Counted from the first letter of the stretch, positions 34,650 through 42,937 are shown. The stretch: DNA of 64,000 nt from Alteromonadaceae bacterium Bs31 (GCA_900177435.1 FXAI01000004.1:62001-126000), one strand, 5' to 3'. Made by a program: numbers and translations. The notes: generated by a model from the sequence alone, not told the origin.

Positions 34650-36956
34650 TTAATCAAAATCACCAGCTAATTCAGCAAGGTACATTTCCAGGTTGGTGTA
34701 GCCAACGTTGGAAAATGTCGTACTATTGCCATCTGCGGCGTTATTGGGGTCCAGTCCGTGGGCCAATTCCCATTCGTTTGGCATGCCATCGCCATCGCTA
34801 TCCCAGTTGGCTCCGCGTCGTATAACGGGGTAGTCTTCCAATCCGCCTACGTCTGCCTCGTTATCGGGTAAGCCGGGGTAGCCGGTTTTGCTGCCTCGGT
34901 AGGTGAAGGTACCGTTTCGTACTTCCTCAATAATACGTTTGTCGTGGTCATCCAAAACAGGTCGGTTGGCTCCAACATCCGCCAGTACGTTGTAGTAAGC
35001 ATCACCTGCAGACTGAGTTGTTACGTAAGACTCAAAGAAGGGCTGATCCACCCACGGATCGTAGTCGCGTGGTTCGCCAGTTGCTTTTTTACCTTCGCTT
35101 TGGTTTGACTCGTCCCAACGACCTTCCATGATGTTGCCTTCGAAGTAATAGCGCTGGGTGCCAGGGAAGCCATCGTTTTGAGCGTTAAGCGCATAAAACA
35201 TTTCTGTTACCGGCCCGGGTTTGTAGTAGTTGTTAACAAAATTAACTTCGTGAGCGCCGCCATCGGTTGTTCGATGACGCCAGTTGTACACCACGTTATT
35301 ACGAATATCCAGCTTGCCTACGTACACAAAGGGGCTTTTGCCCAAGCCGCCCGCGAGGCTCCAGTTTCGTCCGGAACAGTGGGCCAGTAGGTTGTGATGG
35401 AAGCTGCCGGTATCGCCACCTATGCTCGCGCAATAACCATGCTGTGCACCGTCGCCATATTTTGAGTGTCCGGCTTCGTTTAGCGCTTCCGAAATAAGTG
35501 TGCGTTGCAGGGTTATGTCGTTGGCGCTGCGAGAGCTAAATGCTTCATCGATTGTCCAGCTGATTGAGCAGTGGTCGAAGATGGAATTTTCTGCCGAGGC
35601 CATGCCCATGCCGTCCATAGTGTTACCAGAGGCAGTACCAACCCTTGTGCGAATAAATCGAACAACCACATCGGAGCCGCCGATCATGCCGAAGGTCCAG
35701 CCACTTAGCACAACCCCTTTGCCTGGGGCGGTGTGGCCAGCCACTGTTACATAGCCATTGCCTTTGGTTCCTGTGATTAACAGTTTGGATTTCAGCTCTA
35801 TAACGCCAGAAATATCAAACACAATGGTTCTTGGCCCGGTTTCATCGAGTGCGGCGCGGAAACTTCCAGGGCCGCTATCGTTCAGGTTGGTAACGTGAAC
35901 AACACGGCCTCCGCGGCCACCTGCGGCGTAGCGCCCATAGCCTTCTGCAGTGGGAAAGGCCTTTAATTCGCTCAAGGATGGAAAGCCGCTACTGGATGTT
36001 CCGCTGCCGCTACTGGAGCTGGAACTACTAGAGCTGCTGGAGCTACTTGAACTTGAGCTACTGGAACTACTCGATGAGCTGCTGGTACTGCTAGAGCTGG
36101 AAGATGAAGAGCTTGGGCCACCACACTGGGCGGCAGCCACATTGGGGCCAGAGATTTGCAGGCTGTCAATATTGGCTAAACCCGAAGCCTGATTGGCTAC
36201 CAGGCTCAAGTCTTTGTAGCCAGCTGCCAAATTGACGGTGACCGAGCTGGAAGACCACGAGGTCCAGGAGCCGGTACTGGCGAAATCTGCTGTGGATACA
36301 CTGGTACCGTTTGTATTCACAATAGCTGAGCGGTTTGCAGAGGCGCCATTGGCATATCGCCAGCTGAGGGTGTACGTTCCTGCGTCACCGCTAATGGCCC
36401 AGTAAATGCCATTACCCGAGGCGTTTGAGGTATTGGCAAAACCGCTTCCGGTATAACCGGAGTTATTGCTATCGACAGAACCGTCCACATCACAAAAGCC
36501 CCTTGCGTTTTCTTGAATACTTATGGTGCTTTCGCCACCACCACTTGAGCTTGAGCTGCTGGAGCTTGAACTGCTCGAAGATGAAGAACTGGAGCTTGAC
36601 GATGAGCTTGAACTTGAACTGGAGCTAGAGGAACTGGACGAGCTCGAACTGGAGCTAGACGAGCTGGAGCTAGACGAGCTGGAGGAAGAGCTGCTGGTGT
36701 CGTTACAGCTGGCTACCAGTGTCCAGGAATAATCACTGCCAGGCACAGAATTAGTGTACCAGTTGGCTTGATACAGCGAGCCCTCATAAACCATTTGGTC
36801 GCCTGCATTGGCATGATTGGCTTCACCGCCTTCCCAATCTTTTGCGGTCCAGTCTGGGTATTCATTGACACCTTCACAGGCGTAGGCACTGGCCGCCATG
36901 CAGGATAAGGCAATAAGCGCAGTATTTATTAGGTATTTTCGATACATGAAAAACAT
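34650..36956 (-). CDS. Secreted multimodular pectate lyase (PL1-type)
   Basis: The enzyme would cleave polygalacturonate by beta-elimination outside the cell. Parts: signal peptide 1-26; CBM5/12-like 27-86 (EYPDWTAKDWEGG); polyserine of more than 50 residues; CBM35-like about 148-285; polyserine; pectate-lyase beta-helix about 330-700 (opens FPTAEGYGRYAAGGRGGRV, then VTNLNDSGPGSFRAAL, then FDHCSISWTIDEAF); and a calcium-binding thrombospondin-3-like end (DSDGDGMPNEWE near residue 718). ATG 36956 has AGAGGA 8 bases upstream; ATG 36947 would match its paralogues more exactly. Subfamily within PL1 is not certain. It complements the two CE8 esterases, which demethylate its substrate. Confidence 0.92.
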   Translation of the reverse strand: MFFMYRKYLINTALIALSCMAASAYACEGVNEYPDWTAKDWEGGEANHANAGDQMVYEGSLYQANWYTNSVPGSDYSWTLVASCNDTSSSSSSSSSSSSSSSSSSSSSSSSSSSSSSSSSSSSSSSSSSSSSSSSSSSGGGESTISIQENARGFCDVDGSVDSNNSGYTGSGFANTSNASGNGIYWAISGDAGTYTLSWRYANGASANRSAIVNTNGTSVSTADFASTGSWTSWSSSSVTVNLAAGYKDLSLVANQASGLANIDSLQISGPNVAAAQCGGPSSSSSSSSSTSSSSSSSSSSSSSSSSSSSSSSSSSGSGTSSSGFPSLSELKAFPTAEGYGRYAAGGRGGRVVHVTNLNDSGPGSFRAALDETGPRTIVFDISGVIELKSKLLITGTKGNGYVTVAGHTAPGKGVVLSGWTFGMIGGSDVVVRFIRTRVGTASGNTMDGMGMASAENSIFDHCSISWTIDEAFSSRSANDITLQRTLISEALNEAGHSKYGDGAQHGYCASIGGDTGSFHHNLLAHCSGRNWSLAGGLGKSPFVYVGKLDIRNNVVYNWRHRTTDGGAHEVNFVNNYYKPGPVTEMFYALNAQNDGFPGTQRYYFEGNIMEGRWDESNQSEGKKATGEPRDYDPWVDQPFFESYVTTQSAGDAYYNVLADVGANRPVLDDHDKRIIEEVRNGTFTYRGSKTGYPGLPDNEADVGGLEDYPVIRRGANWDSDGDGMPNEWELAHGLDPNNAADGNSTTFSNVGYTNLEMYLAELAGDFD

Positions 36957-37901
36957 GCTGAGGGTCCTCTTTTGGAATTTACGTAGCTATTATTGTCGAG
37001 CTTTAATTTTTTGAACCATGGTATTTCAAGCTACAGCTACTCATTGATATTCGATTGAACTAAGTACACTAAATGATGAGTATTTTTTGCCTGTGTGAGT
37101 GAGGAAAGTGCAAAAGACAGGCAAGCAGCAGGTAAAATACCAACAAATTTTTTAGCGTAGGTAACAAATATTATTATTAGAATATAAAAGGGGCACATAT
37201 AAAAAATGCCCGGTTCTTCTCGGCAATACTCTTCAGGTTTACACTGCGGTTGCCATCAAAACGCAAGACCGCGAATTGGCATTCCAATGTTCACTGCAAC
37301 TGGTTCACTGCAACTGGTTCACTGCAACTGGTTCACTGCGATCGAGCTTCTCCCTAACTGTGAAAGCATTAGGGTGTGAAAACATAGGGAATGTTTATCC
37401 CTTCCAATAAAGCCACCGGCAGTATATCTGCAAGCGCTTAATCTTTCCTCCGGGATTCGAAAGATCTGTGCCCGTAATGTAAAACCAATGGTGACTGGCT
37501 CACGCTTTCACTAGAACAGGCTCACAAAATTGATTTTTTACGGGGTTGGCTGCTGTATCTGCCAGTGGTGCAAGCTTGGAGCTTTGACGGATTATGATGA
37601 GCGGCGGGGGCGCATAGCTAGAGTGTATTTGACGGCAGATAAAAAACCCAAAGGGCATTTTCTATTTTGCCCGGCTACAGCCATATCTTCATACCGGTGC
37701 GAATCTCAATCAGAGAATGCAGCGCCACAAAAAGGCAGCCATGGCCTTTCAAATGGCAGAGCGAATGCTATAGAACGCGTCGCTTTCAATCGTCTTTAGG
37801 GCTCCATTCCGCATACGGCCTCTTATAGACGTGGTAGTTTTCCTCCCAGCTCATTATTATAGCCACCCCGCGACCGCGCTTCCCGCCTTAAGGAACTCCC
37901 T
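36957..37901. other. Long intergenic region between pectate lyase and dbpA
   Basis: About 945 bases. The frame 37530-37799 has poor composition and no start signal. It includes the 14-bp tandem repeat listed separately. The left end should hold the minus-strand pectate lyase promoter and the right end the dbpA promoter. AAGGA precedes the dbpA TTG. Confidence 0.4.
37290..37339. repeat. 14-bp tandem repeat, 3.6 copies
   Basis: The unit TTCACTGCAACTGG begins at 37290, 37304 and 37318, and a partial copy (TTCACTGC) ends at 37339. Period matches, but sequence differs from, the repeat at 10218. Confidence 0.85.
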
Positions 37902-39299
37902 TTGAGTATTAACACGTTTTCCACACTAAACCTGAATACAGCCCTGTTACAAAACCTAGAGTCCCTAGGCTATACCGAGATGACTGCAATCCAGGCCGCG
38001 AGTTTACCGTTGATATTGGCGGGAAAGGATGTGATAGGGCAGGGCAAAACCGGCTCGGGTAAAACCGCTGCCTTCGGTCTGGGCCTGTTGGAAAGACTGG
38101 AGGCGAAGCGCTTTCGGGTGCAGTCGCTGGTGGTGTGCCCAACGCGGGAGCTGGCGGACCAGGTTGCCAAGGAGATTCGGCGCCTTGCACGCGCAATTCA
38201 AAATATAAAAGTCACCACTCTGTGTGGTGGCATGCCTTTTGGCCCCCAAATCGGTTCTCTGGAGCGTGGCTCGCACATAATTGTTGGTACCCCGGGGCGT
38301 TTGGATGAACACATTCGTAAAGGCACATTAAAACTCGACGAAGTGAAAACACTGGTTCTGGATGAAGCAGACAGAATGCTGGATATGGGTTTTCAAGAGG
38401 TTCTGGATCAAATTATCGCCGCCTTGCCGCCGCAACGACAAACCCTGTTGTTTAGCGCAACCTACCCCCCCGGAATACAGGCCATTGCCAAAGGTGTGAT
38501 GAATAATCCGGAAATGGTGAAAAGCCATATAAGCCATGATGAGGGCACCATCGAGCAGCGTTTTTACAAGGTAAATGACAACAAGCACCGCTTAAATGTT
38601 TTGCGTCTGCTGCTCCTGGAGCAGGCGCCACAGTCGGCAATTATTTTTTGTAATACCAAGCGTGAAACGTCGGATGTGGCCCAAGCACTGAACGGCTTTG
38701 GTTTTAGCGCATTGGCTATACACGGGGATCTGGATCAAAAAGATCGAACCCAGGCCTTGGCACGTTTTGACAACAAGAGTGTTTCCTTGCTTGTTGCTAC
38801 CGATGTTGCTGCGAGAGGCCTGGATATCGAAGCGATGGATGCGGTGTATAACTTCCAGATTGCTCGTGACCAGGAAGTGCATACTCACCGTATTGGTCGA
38901 ACCGGCAGAGCGGGGAGCAAGGGTATAGCGTGTTCGCTATTCAGCGAAAGTGAAGTGTATAAAGTGTTGAATATCGAAGGTGATATAGACCCCATTACCG
39001 ATGCGCTGCCTTTGCCTCCAAACACTTTGTTAGAAAAAGAACCTGTGCAGCCGACTATGACCACCCTGCAAATAGATGGTGGCAAAAAACAAAAGTTACG
39101 ACCGGGAGATATACTCGGCGCCTTAACTGCTGAGGGTGGTATCAAAGGTAGCCAGGTGGGAAAAATAAACATTCAAGAGAACAGCGCCTATGTTGCCGTG
39201 GATAAGCGTGTGGCAAAAAAAGCACTGGGTATTATTGCAAAGGGCTCGCTTAAGGGGCGCTCGTTTCGAATTCGTCTTATTAGTGCTAATAGGCCCTAG
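37902..39299 (+). CDS. dbpA: ATP-dependent RNA helicase DbpA
   Basis: A 465-residue DEAD-box helicase. Visible motifs: Q motif (TAIQ), Walker A GKTGSGKT, PTRELA, TPGR, DEAD in VLDEADRML, SAT in FSATYP, and HRIGRTGRAG. The C-terminal 75 residues (GGKKQKLRPGDILGALTAEG, then QVGKINIQ) form the DbpA RNA-binding domain that recognises hairpin 92 of 23S rRNA. It acts in late assembly of the large ribosomal subunit. The start is TTG 37902 with AAGGA ahead; no in-frame ATG gives a full Q motif. It is a housekeeping gene that separates the pectin island from the injection-system locus and is convergent with the sigma-54 activator gene. Confidence 0.95.
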   Translation: MSINTFSTLNLNTALLQNLESLGYTEMTAIQAASLPLILAGKDVIGQGKTGSGKTAAFGLGLLERLEAKRFRVQSLVVCPTRELADQVAKEIRRLARAIQNIKVTTLCGGMPFGPQIGSLERGSHIIVGTPGRLDEHIRKGTLKLDEVKTLVLDEADRMLDMGFQEVLDQIIAALPPQRQTLLFSATYPPGIQAIAKGVMNNPEMVKSHISHDEGTIEQRFYKVNDNKHRLNVLRLLLLEQAPQSAIIFCNTKRETSDVAQALNGFGFSALAIHGDLDQKDRTQALARFDNKSVSLLVATDVAARGLDIEAMDAVYNFQIARDQEVHTHRIGRTGRAGSKGIACSLFSESEVYKVLNIEGDIDPITDALPLPPNTLLEKEPVQPTMTTLQIDGGKKQKLRPGDILGALTAEGGIKGSQVGKINIQENSAYVAVDKRVAKKALGIIAKGSLKGRSFRIRLISANRP

Positions 39300-39303
39300 T
39301 ATA

Positions 39304-39336
39304 AGCGCTTGGCAAGCCTGTTAGCGTTTTTTTTTG
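39304..39336 (+). terminator. Probable terminator after dbpA
   Basis: A short stem (GCTTG/CAAGC, or CGCT/AGCG enclosing it) is followed by a run of nine T. The stem is weak, but the T-run is clear. Confidence 0.45.
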
Positions 39337-39371
39337 CGGCGAATAAACCCAGCATAATAATTTCTTGCGTG

Positions 39372-40763
39372 TTATTCGCTCTCATAGCTACGTCGATCTA
39401 TTTTGTGTTTCTTGAGCATCTTGCCAATCGCTCTCCTTTCCTTGCCACATAAACGTGATGCTTCCGATACATTGCCTTCGGTTTTAGCCATAAGGGATTC
39501 CAGGTAGTGTTTCTCAAAGTTGGCTACCGCAATTTGTTTCGCTTCTTGAAAACCCAGGTTCGCCAAATGTAATGGTACAGCCGCAGAATGTTGTTCTTCG
39601 GGTATTGGGTCTGTGGAGAAATTTATATCGCTGGAGTTTGAAAGCAGCATTTCTCGTAACAGGGTGTTTTCCAGCTCCCGTACATTGCCGTGCCAGGCTT
39701 GAGCTCTAAGCCAGTTTAGGGCGTAGGGTGTCAATTTTTTTTCCGGGCAATTGTATTCGCGAGAGAATTTGCGAATCAGGCTGTGTGCAATGCTCGGTAT
39801 GTCGTCCAGTCTGTCTCGCAGAGGGGGTAGGGTAATATTTAAAACGTCCAGGCGAAAAAACAAATCGGATCTAAATGTTTGTTTTTCCATCGACTGGCAA
39901 AAATCCGCATTACTGGCGGCAATTATTCTTACATCTGCCTGACTAAATTGATTGCTGCCCAGTTTTCTGTATTCCTGTGTTTGTAAAAATCGGAGTAAGG
40001 CCGCTTGTGCTTTGTGGCTGAGGCTGTCTACCTCATCGAGAAATAAAGTGCCACCTTTGGCAATTTCAACCAGGCCTACCTGGTTGTGTTTTGCATCAGT
40101 GAAGGCACCTTTCACATGGCCGAATAATTCGCTTTCAAAGAGTTCGTCTGGGAGTGTTGCACAATTTACAGGTACGAAGGCATTCTGCGCTCGCTTGCTG
40201 AGGTGGTGAATCGCTCTGGCGGCATTTTCTTTGCCGGTGCCGGTTTCTCCTTGAATCAGTACTGGTGCATCAAAGCGGGATACCTGTTTTATTAAGCTAA
40301 GGGCTTGTAAAAAAACGGATGTAGAGCCAACAAGATGAAACGATTTGAATGTGGAAATGAGTTCGTCGCTTGCGGCGTTCTGCTTGTTTTCTCGTCTGGG
40401 CTCCGATCTCCCCAAGCGGTAAGCTATTTCCTGTTGATTGCAGGGCCAGAAAAATAAATCACAAAAAAGACCCAAAAAGGCATTGTCCCGCACCGGGCTG
40501 TGTGATGTCAGCAGTGCAAAGTCATTGCGAGTATCTTGCTCACTTAACTTTTCGCTGAGTTTATGGCGAACTTCTGGGGAAGCGAGCTCCGCTTGGCTGA
40601 ATACATGCAGAATATTGTCATGTCGCTTACACGCGTGTTTATTATCGAAAAATTCTGACTGAGATATAAGGTTGACTTCGCAGCTCAGTGAACTGAGAAA
40701 GCTACTAATTTCGAAAGTGTCTTGTAGCCTATCCTGGTAAGATACGAGTGTTATATTGTTCAT
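39372..40763 (-). CDS. Sigma-54-dependent activator (bEBP), likely regulator of the eCIS operon
   Basis: The 463-residue protein has an N-terminal receiver-like region (about 1-120) without a recognisable phospho-acceptor aspartate pocket, a central AAA+ sigma-54 interaction domain (about 141-370) and a Fis-type helix-turn-helix at the end (NVSEASRLCGKERRAIGKML). Walker A is GETGTGKE (172-179) and Walker B GGTLFLDEVDSL (about 238-248). The sigma-54-contacting loop reads GAFTDA (219-224) rather than GAFTGA. Such proteins hydrolyse ATP to open sigma-54 promoters. It is divergent from the eCIS operon, whose upstream region holds a matching -24/-12 element and paired dyads. Control of the eCIS is inferred from this arrangement. 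Phosphorylation-independent activation, or control by a small molecule as in VpsR-like proteins, is possible. Confidence 0.9.
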   Translation of the reverse strand: MNNITLVSYQDRLQDTFEISSFLSSLSCEVNLISQSEFFDNKHACKRHDNILHVFSQAELASPEVRHKLSEKLSEQDTRNDFALLTSHSPVRDNAFLGLFCDLFFWPCNQQEIAYRLGRSEPRRENKQNAASDELISTFKSFHLVGSTSVFLQALSLIKQVSRFDAPVLIQGETGTGKENAARAIHHLSKRAQNAFVPVNCATLPDELFESELFGHVKGAFTDAKHNQVGLVEIAKGGTLFLDEVDSLSHKAQAALLRFLQTQEYRKLGSNQFSQADVRIIAASNADFCQSMEKQTFRSDLFFRLDVLNITLPPLRDRLDDIPSIAHSLIRKFSREYNCPEKKLTPYALNWLRAQAWHGNVRELENTLLREMLLSNSSDINFSTDPIPEEQHSAAVPLHLANLGFQEAKQIAVANFEKHYLESLMAKTEGNVSEASRLCGKERRAIGKMLKKHKIDRRSYESE

Positions 40764-40936
40764 TTACTTAAATGCCTTGAAAAGGAAGGTAAACGATCAA
40801 AATAGTGTGCTGTTTTGAAATAGCGCACAGGATTAGAGTGAGGTGTTGCTGGCTGAGTATGTATTATTATACGTATTGTCAGCATCTTTTCTTCCGTGAT
40901 TGCGTCCATTCTAGAGTAAGTGTCTGTCGTCTCGCC

Positions 40937-40952
40937 AGCGTATTGGGTGCCA
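40937..40952 (-). promoter_or_regulatory. Candidate sigma-54 promoter for the activator gene
   Basis: Reading the minus strand, TGGCACCCAATACGCT has GG and GC separated by exactly 10 bases. The -24 half (TGGCAC) is perfect; the -12 half has AC instead of TT before GC. It lies about 175 bases upstream of the activator start and faces it. A -12 mismatch makes it weaker than the plus-strand element. Confidence 0.4.
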
Positions 40953-41048
40953 AAATCCCTGGTACCGTTGTGTGTCCCCATAATCTCACTTTACTGAATA
41001 AGTTCAGTGAAATATTCACACCCTACGCTTATTCCTTAAAAAACACCC

Positions 41049-41064
41049 GGGTAAAACCCTACCC
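41049..41064. promoter_or_regulatory. Putative activator-binding dyad 1
   Basis: GGGTA-AAACCC-TACCC is a perfect 5-bp dyad with a 6-base spacer. It is nearly identical to the reverse complement of dyad 2 over 17 bases (15 matches), so the two are copies in inverted orientation. Position about 180 bases upstream of the plus -24 element and about 100 from the minus one. Confidence 0.55.
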
Positions 41065-41140
41065 AGCTGCGCTTCTTTGCTGTTACTCCTTTTTGAGCTT
41101 GTACTGCGGGCTTGCTAGCGCCGAATTCAGCATTTTCGGT

Positions 41141-41156
41141 GGGTAGCCTTTTACCC
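41141..41156. promoter_or_regulatory. Putative activator-binding dyad 2
   Basis: GGGTA-GCCTTT-TACCC, extended by flanking T and A to a 6-bp arm. It is centred about 88 bases upstream of the plus-strand -24 element, the usual distance for a sigma-54 enhancer site. Confidence 0.6.
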
Positions 41157-41202
41157 AGGCTTGCATTCGCCTAACAGGCGTAAATTTCCCTGAAAGGCTC
41201 GT

Positions 41203-41215
41203 AATCACTGAGTTG
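41203..41215 (+). promoter_or_regulatory. IHF-like site
   Basis: AATCAC-TGAG-TTG matches the IHF consensus WATCAA-N4-TTR at eight of nine defined positions. It lies between dyad 2 and the -24 element, where IHF commonly bends DNA at sigma-54 promoters. The IHF consensus is loose, so this alone is weak evidence. Confidence 0.4.
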
Positions 41216-41234
41216 TATGCTTGGTTTCAATATT

Positions 41235-41250
41235 TGGTATAGCCATTGCT
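41235..41250 (+). promoter_or_regulatory. Sigma-54 (-24/-12) promoter of the eCIS operon
   Basis: TGGTATAGCCATTGCT fits TGGCAYRNNNNTTGCW at all defined positions except C4, with GG and GC exactly 10 bases apart. The predicted transcript start is about 41261, some 23 bases before the first gene of the operon. A sigma-54 activator is encoded divergently and two dyads lie upstream. Confidence 0.75.
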
Positions 41251-41283
41251 ATATCAGATTGAAAAAGCGGTTTAACAAATATC

Positions 41284-41562
41284 TTGAGAAAGCCGGTGCC
41301 TGGACGATTCACTAGCGCGGAAGTTACAGAACTTACACGCGAAATAAAGGAATACCTCTGTGTGCATCGCAACGTTGCAGATACGCTGGAAGGTTGGGTT
41401 ACACGCTGGCGGGTAAATCATGGAGAGTGTGTAGAGCTTGCTCGAATGGAACTGGTGATGGAGCAGTTATGTCGCGAGAAAATTTTAAAAAAAAGAATAC
41501 TTCATGGCGGAACAACCTTGTATGTTCCCGCACAGATAATTTCGGAAAGAAATCAAGATTAA
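41284..41562 (+). CDS. Small winged-helix-like protein, first gene of the eCIS operon
   Basis: A product of up to 92 residues from TTG 41284; GTG 41296 with GAGAAAG ahead is an alternative start. The order of helices (EIKEYLCVHRNVADTLEGW, then a second helix) followed by ILKKRILHGGTTLYVP, a beta-hairpin with a wing-like turn, suggests a small winged helix. I cannot assign a family with certainty. As the first gene after the sigma-54 promoter it could be a regulator or a structural accessory. The next gene starts 30 bases downstream. Confidence 0.6.
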   Translation: MRKPVPGRFTSAEVTELTREIKEYLCVHRNVADTLEGWVTRWRVNHGECVELARMELVMEQLCREKILKKRILHGGTTLYVPAQIISERNQD

Positions 41563-41592
41563 CTTTATCTTGTAAATTTTGAGGGAACAAAA

Positions 41593-42183
41593 TTGGCCGG
41601 TATTTTGGCAGTTAATTCGTTTGGTGATTCCTTGCGGCAGTTTTTGGATAATACTTATCCAAATGAACTGCGTGATGATTTCCCCTGCGATTTTCGTGTT
41701 ATATCCAGCCACGCTTTAAATAGTGAAGTTAACTTTGACAGTAACACCGTAACCCTCTACCTCTATCGCATTATCGTTGATCAGTTCCAGCGCAACAGTA
41801 TTCGCGCTGGTCAGCACAGCGGGCAAACGCCACCCCTGGCGCTGGACCTGCATTTTATGATTTCTGTTTGGGCCGAGCATTCCGACGCCGAGCACAGTAT
41901 TGCCGCGTGGCTTATGCGTCAGCTCTACCAGTTTCCTCTTATGGACTCATCCTCACTGACTCCCGAGGGGCAGTGGCAAGCGGGGGAAATGGTTCATTTA
42001 GTACCTGCTGAAATTTCCAACGAAGACCTTATGAGAATCTGGGATGCGCTTACGCCCGGGTATCGGCTCTCCATGTCTTACATAGCGCGATCGGTGCGCC
42101 TGGATGTGGAAGAGCAGGGCGGCGACCTGCCTGTGGTGGCTGATCGTTTCCAATATGAAGATGCGGAGGCGGGCAATGGCTGA
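41593..42183 (+). CDS. DUF4255 / Pvc16-like tail terminator (cap) protein
   Basis: The 196-residue product starts at TTG 41593 with GAGGGA 6 bases ahead. It matches DUF4255 (Pvc16/Afp16 N-terminal family): an opening helix VNSFGDSLRQFL, then TVTLYLYRIIVDQ and LALDLHFMISVWAE, and the segment AAWLMRQLYQFPLMDSS. In Afp and PVC particles this protein caps the end of tube and sheath and sets the finished length. In eCIS lineages other than PVC, it is often the first structural gene, as here. The next gene begins inside its last codons. Confidence 0.9.
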   Translation: MAGILAVNSFGDSLRQFLDNTYPNELRDDFPCDFRVISSHALNSEVNFDSNTVTLYLYRIIVDQFQRNSIRAGQHSGQTPPLALDLHFMISVWAEHSDAEHSIAAWLMRQLYQFPLMDSSSLTPEGQWQAGEMVHLVPAEISNEDLMRIWDALTPGYRLSMSYIARSVRLDVEEQGGDLPVVADRFQYEDAEAGNG

Positions 42184-42937
42184 AGCAATAAATCGCAGGG
42201 TTTTTGCCGCGCTTCAGATGGTGGATGCCGCAACAGGGCAAATGATTTTTTCGCCCATCCAGTTGCAAGGGGAAGGTGCGAACATCTTTCGTAATAAATC
42301 CGGTTTTTTTGTCATTAAGGAACTGCATGGTGCTAGCGAGTATAGCGCGAGTTTTGAAACGCCTGCAGCGCCGCCAGTGGGCTCAATGGAGTTGACGCTC
42401 TCGTGCCAGGACCCAAAAAGAAAGTATCTCGAACGCACGCTAAGCCTGTCACTGCCGAGGGACGCAAACCCCGCTAATAGCGATAACGCAGACTCCTTAT
42501 TTAATCCCCTTGTGGTGGAACTCTACCGGGATGTGCACGCAAAAACCCTTGTTAATTGGAGTTTGGTGAGAGTGGTGGCGACAGACAGTGGCGAACCTGT
42601 CGTGGGTGCATTTATACAGGTGGTGCGCCTCTCGGACGATCAGCTTATTGGTCGCAGCATCAGCAACCAGCAAGGGGAGGCACTGGTAATTATTCCCGGC
42701 ATTCCTATCACCGAATTTTCCGAAGGTGACGATGAAGAGGACGAGGATGACAGCGAGGAGGAAGAAGCTGTGGTTATTCAGGATATTAATGTCCGGGTGG
42801 AATTATCACTGGCAGATCCGCCCCAGTGGCCGGTTAACCCCGATGTTTTGCAATCCAATCACGCTGCCAATATAGAGCAAACAATAAATACCAGTTTACG
42901 CACGGGCAGAACGGAGATAGTTCGCTTTGCCCTGTAG
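42176..42937 (+). CDS. eCIS-associated protein with carboxypeptidase-regulatory-like domain
   Basis: The real start is ATG 42176 (GGAGGCGGGC upstream), overlapping the previous gene by 8 bases; the frame is open further upstream, but only inside that gene. The 253-residue product begins with a region resembling FVFAALQMVDAATGQ-type beta domains and has a second segment, SLVRVVATDSGEPVVGAFIQ, that fits a carboxypeptidase-regulatory (transthyretin-like) fold. A stretch of about 18 almost entirely acidic residues (about 181-199) follows. Similar proteins occur beside DUF4255 in other eCIS loci as far as I recall. Its role in the particle is unknown. Confidence 0.75.
   Translation: MAEAINRRVFAALQMVDAATGQMIFSPIQLQGEGANIFRNKSGFFVIKELHGASEYSASFETPAAPPVGSMELTLSCQDPKRKYLERTLSLSLPRDANPANSDNADSLFNPLVVELYRDVHAKTLVNWSLVRVVATDSGEPVVGAFIQVVRLSDDQLIGRSISNQQGEALVIIPGIPITEFSEGDDEEDEDDSEEEEAVVIQDINVRVELSLADPPQWPVNPDVLQSNHAANIEQTINTSLRTGRTEIVRFAL

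Larger units (their letters stand above)
40764..41283. promoter_or_regulatory. Divergent control region between the sigma-54 activator and the eCIS operon
   Basis: This 520-bp gap has no acceptable gene. It contains two outward-facing -24/-12 elements, two GGGTA-N6-TACCC dyads between them, and an IHF-like site next to the stronger promoter. Each component is listed separately. A short hairpin (CGCCT-AAC-AGGCG, 41169-41181) lies between dyad 2 and the IHF-like site. Confidence 0.7.

Noticed and set aside
37530-37799. Plus-strand 89-codon frame upstream of dbpA
   Set aside because: There is no recognisable family or start signal; it lies where the dbpA promoter should be.
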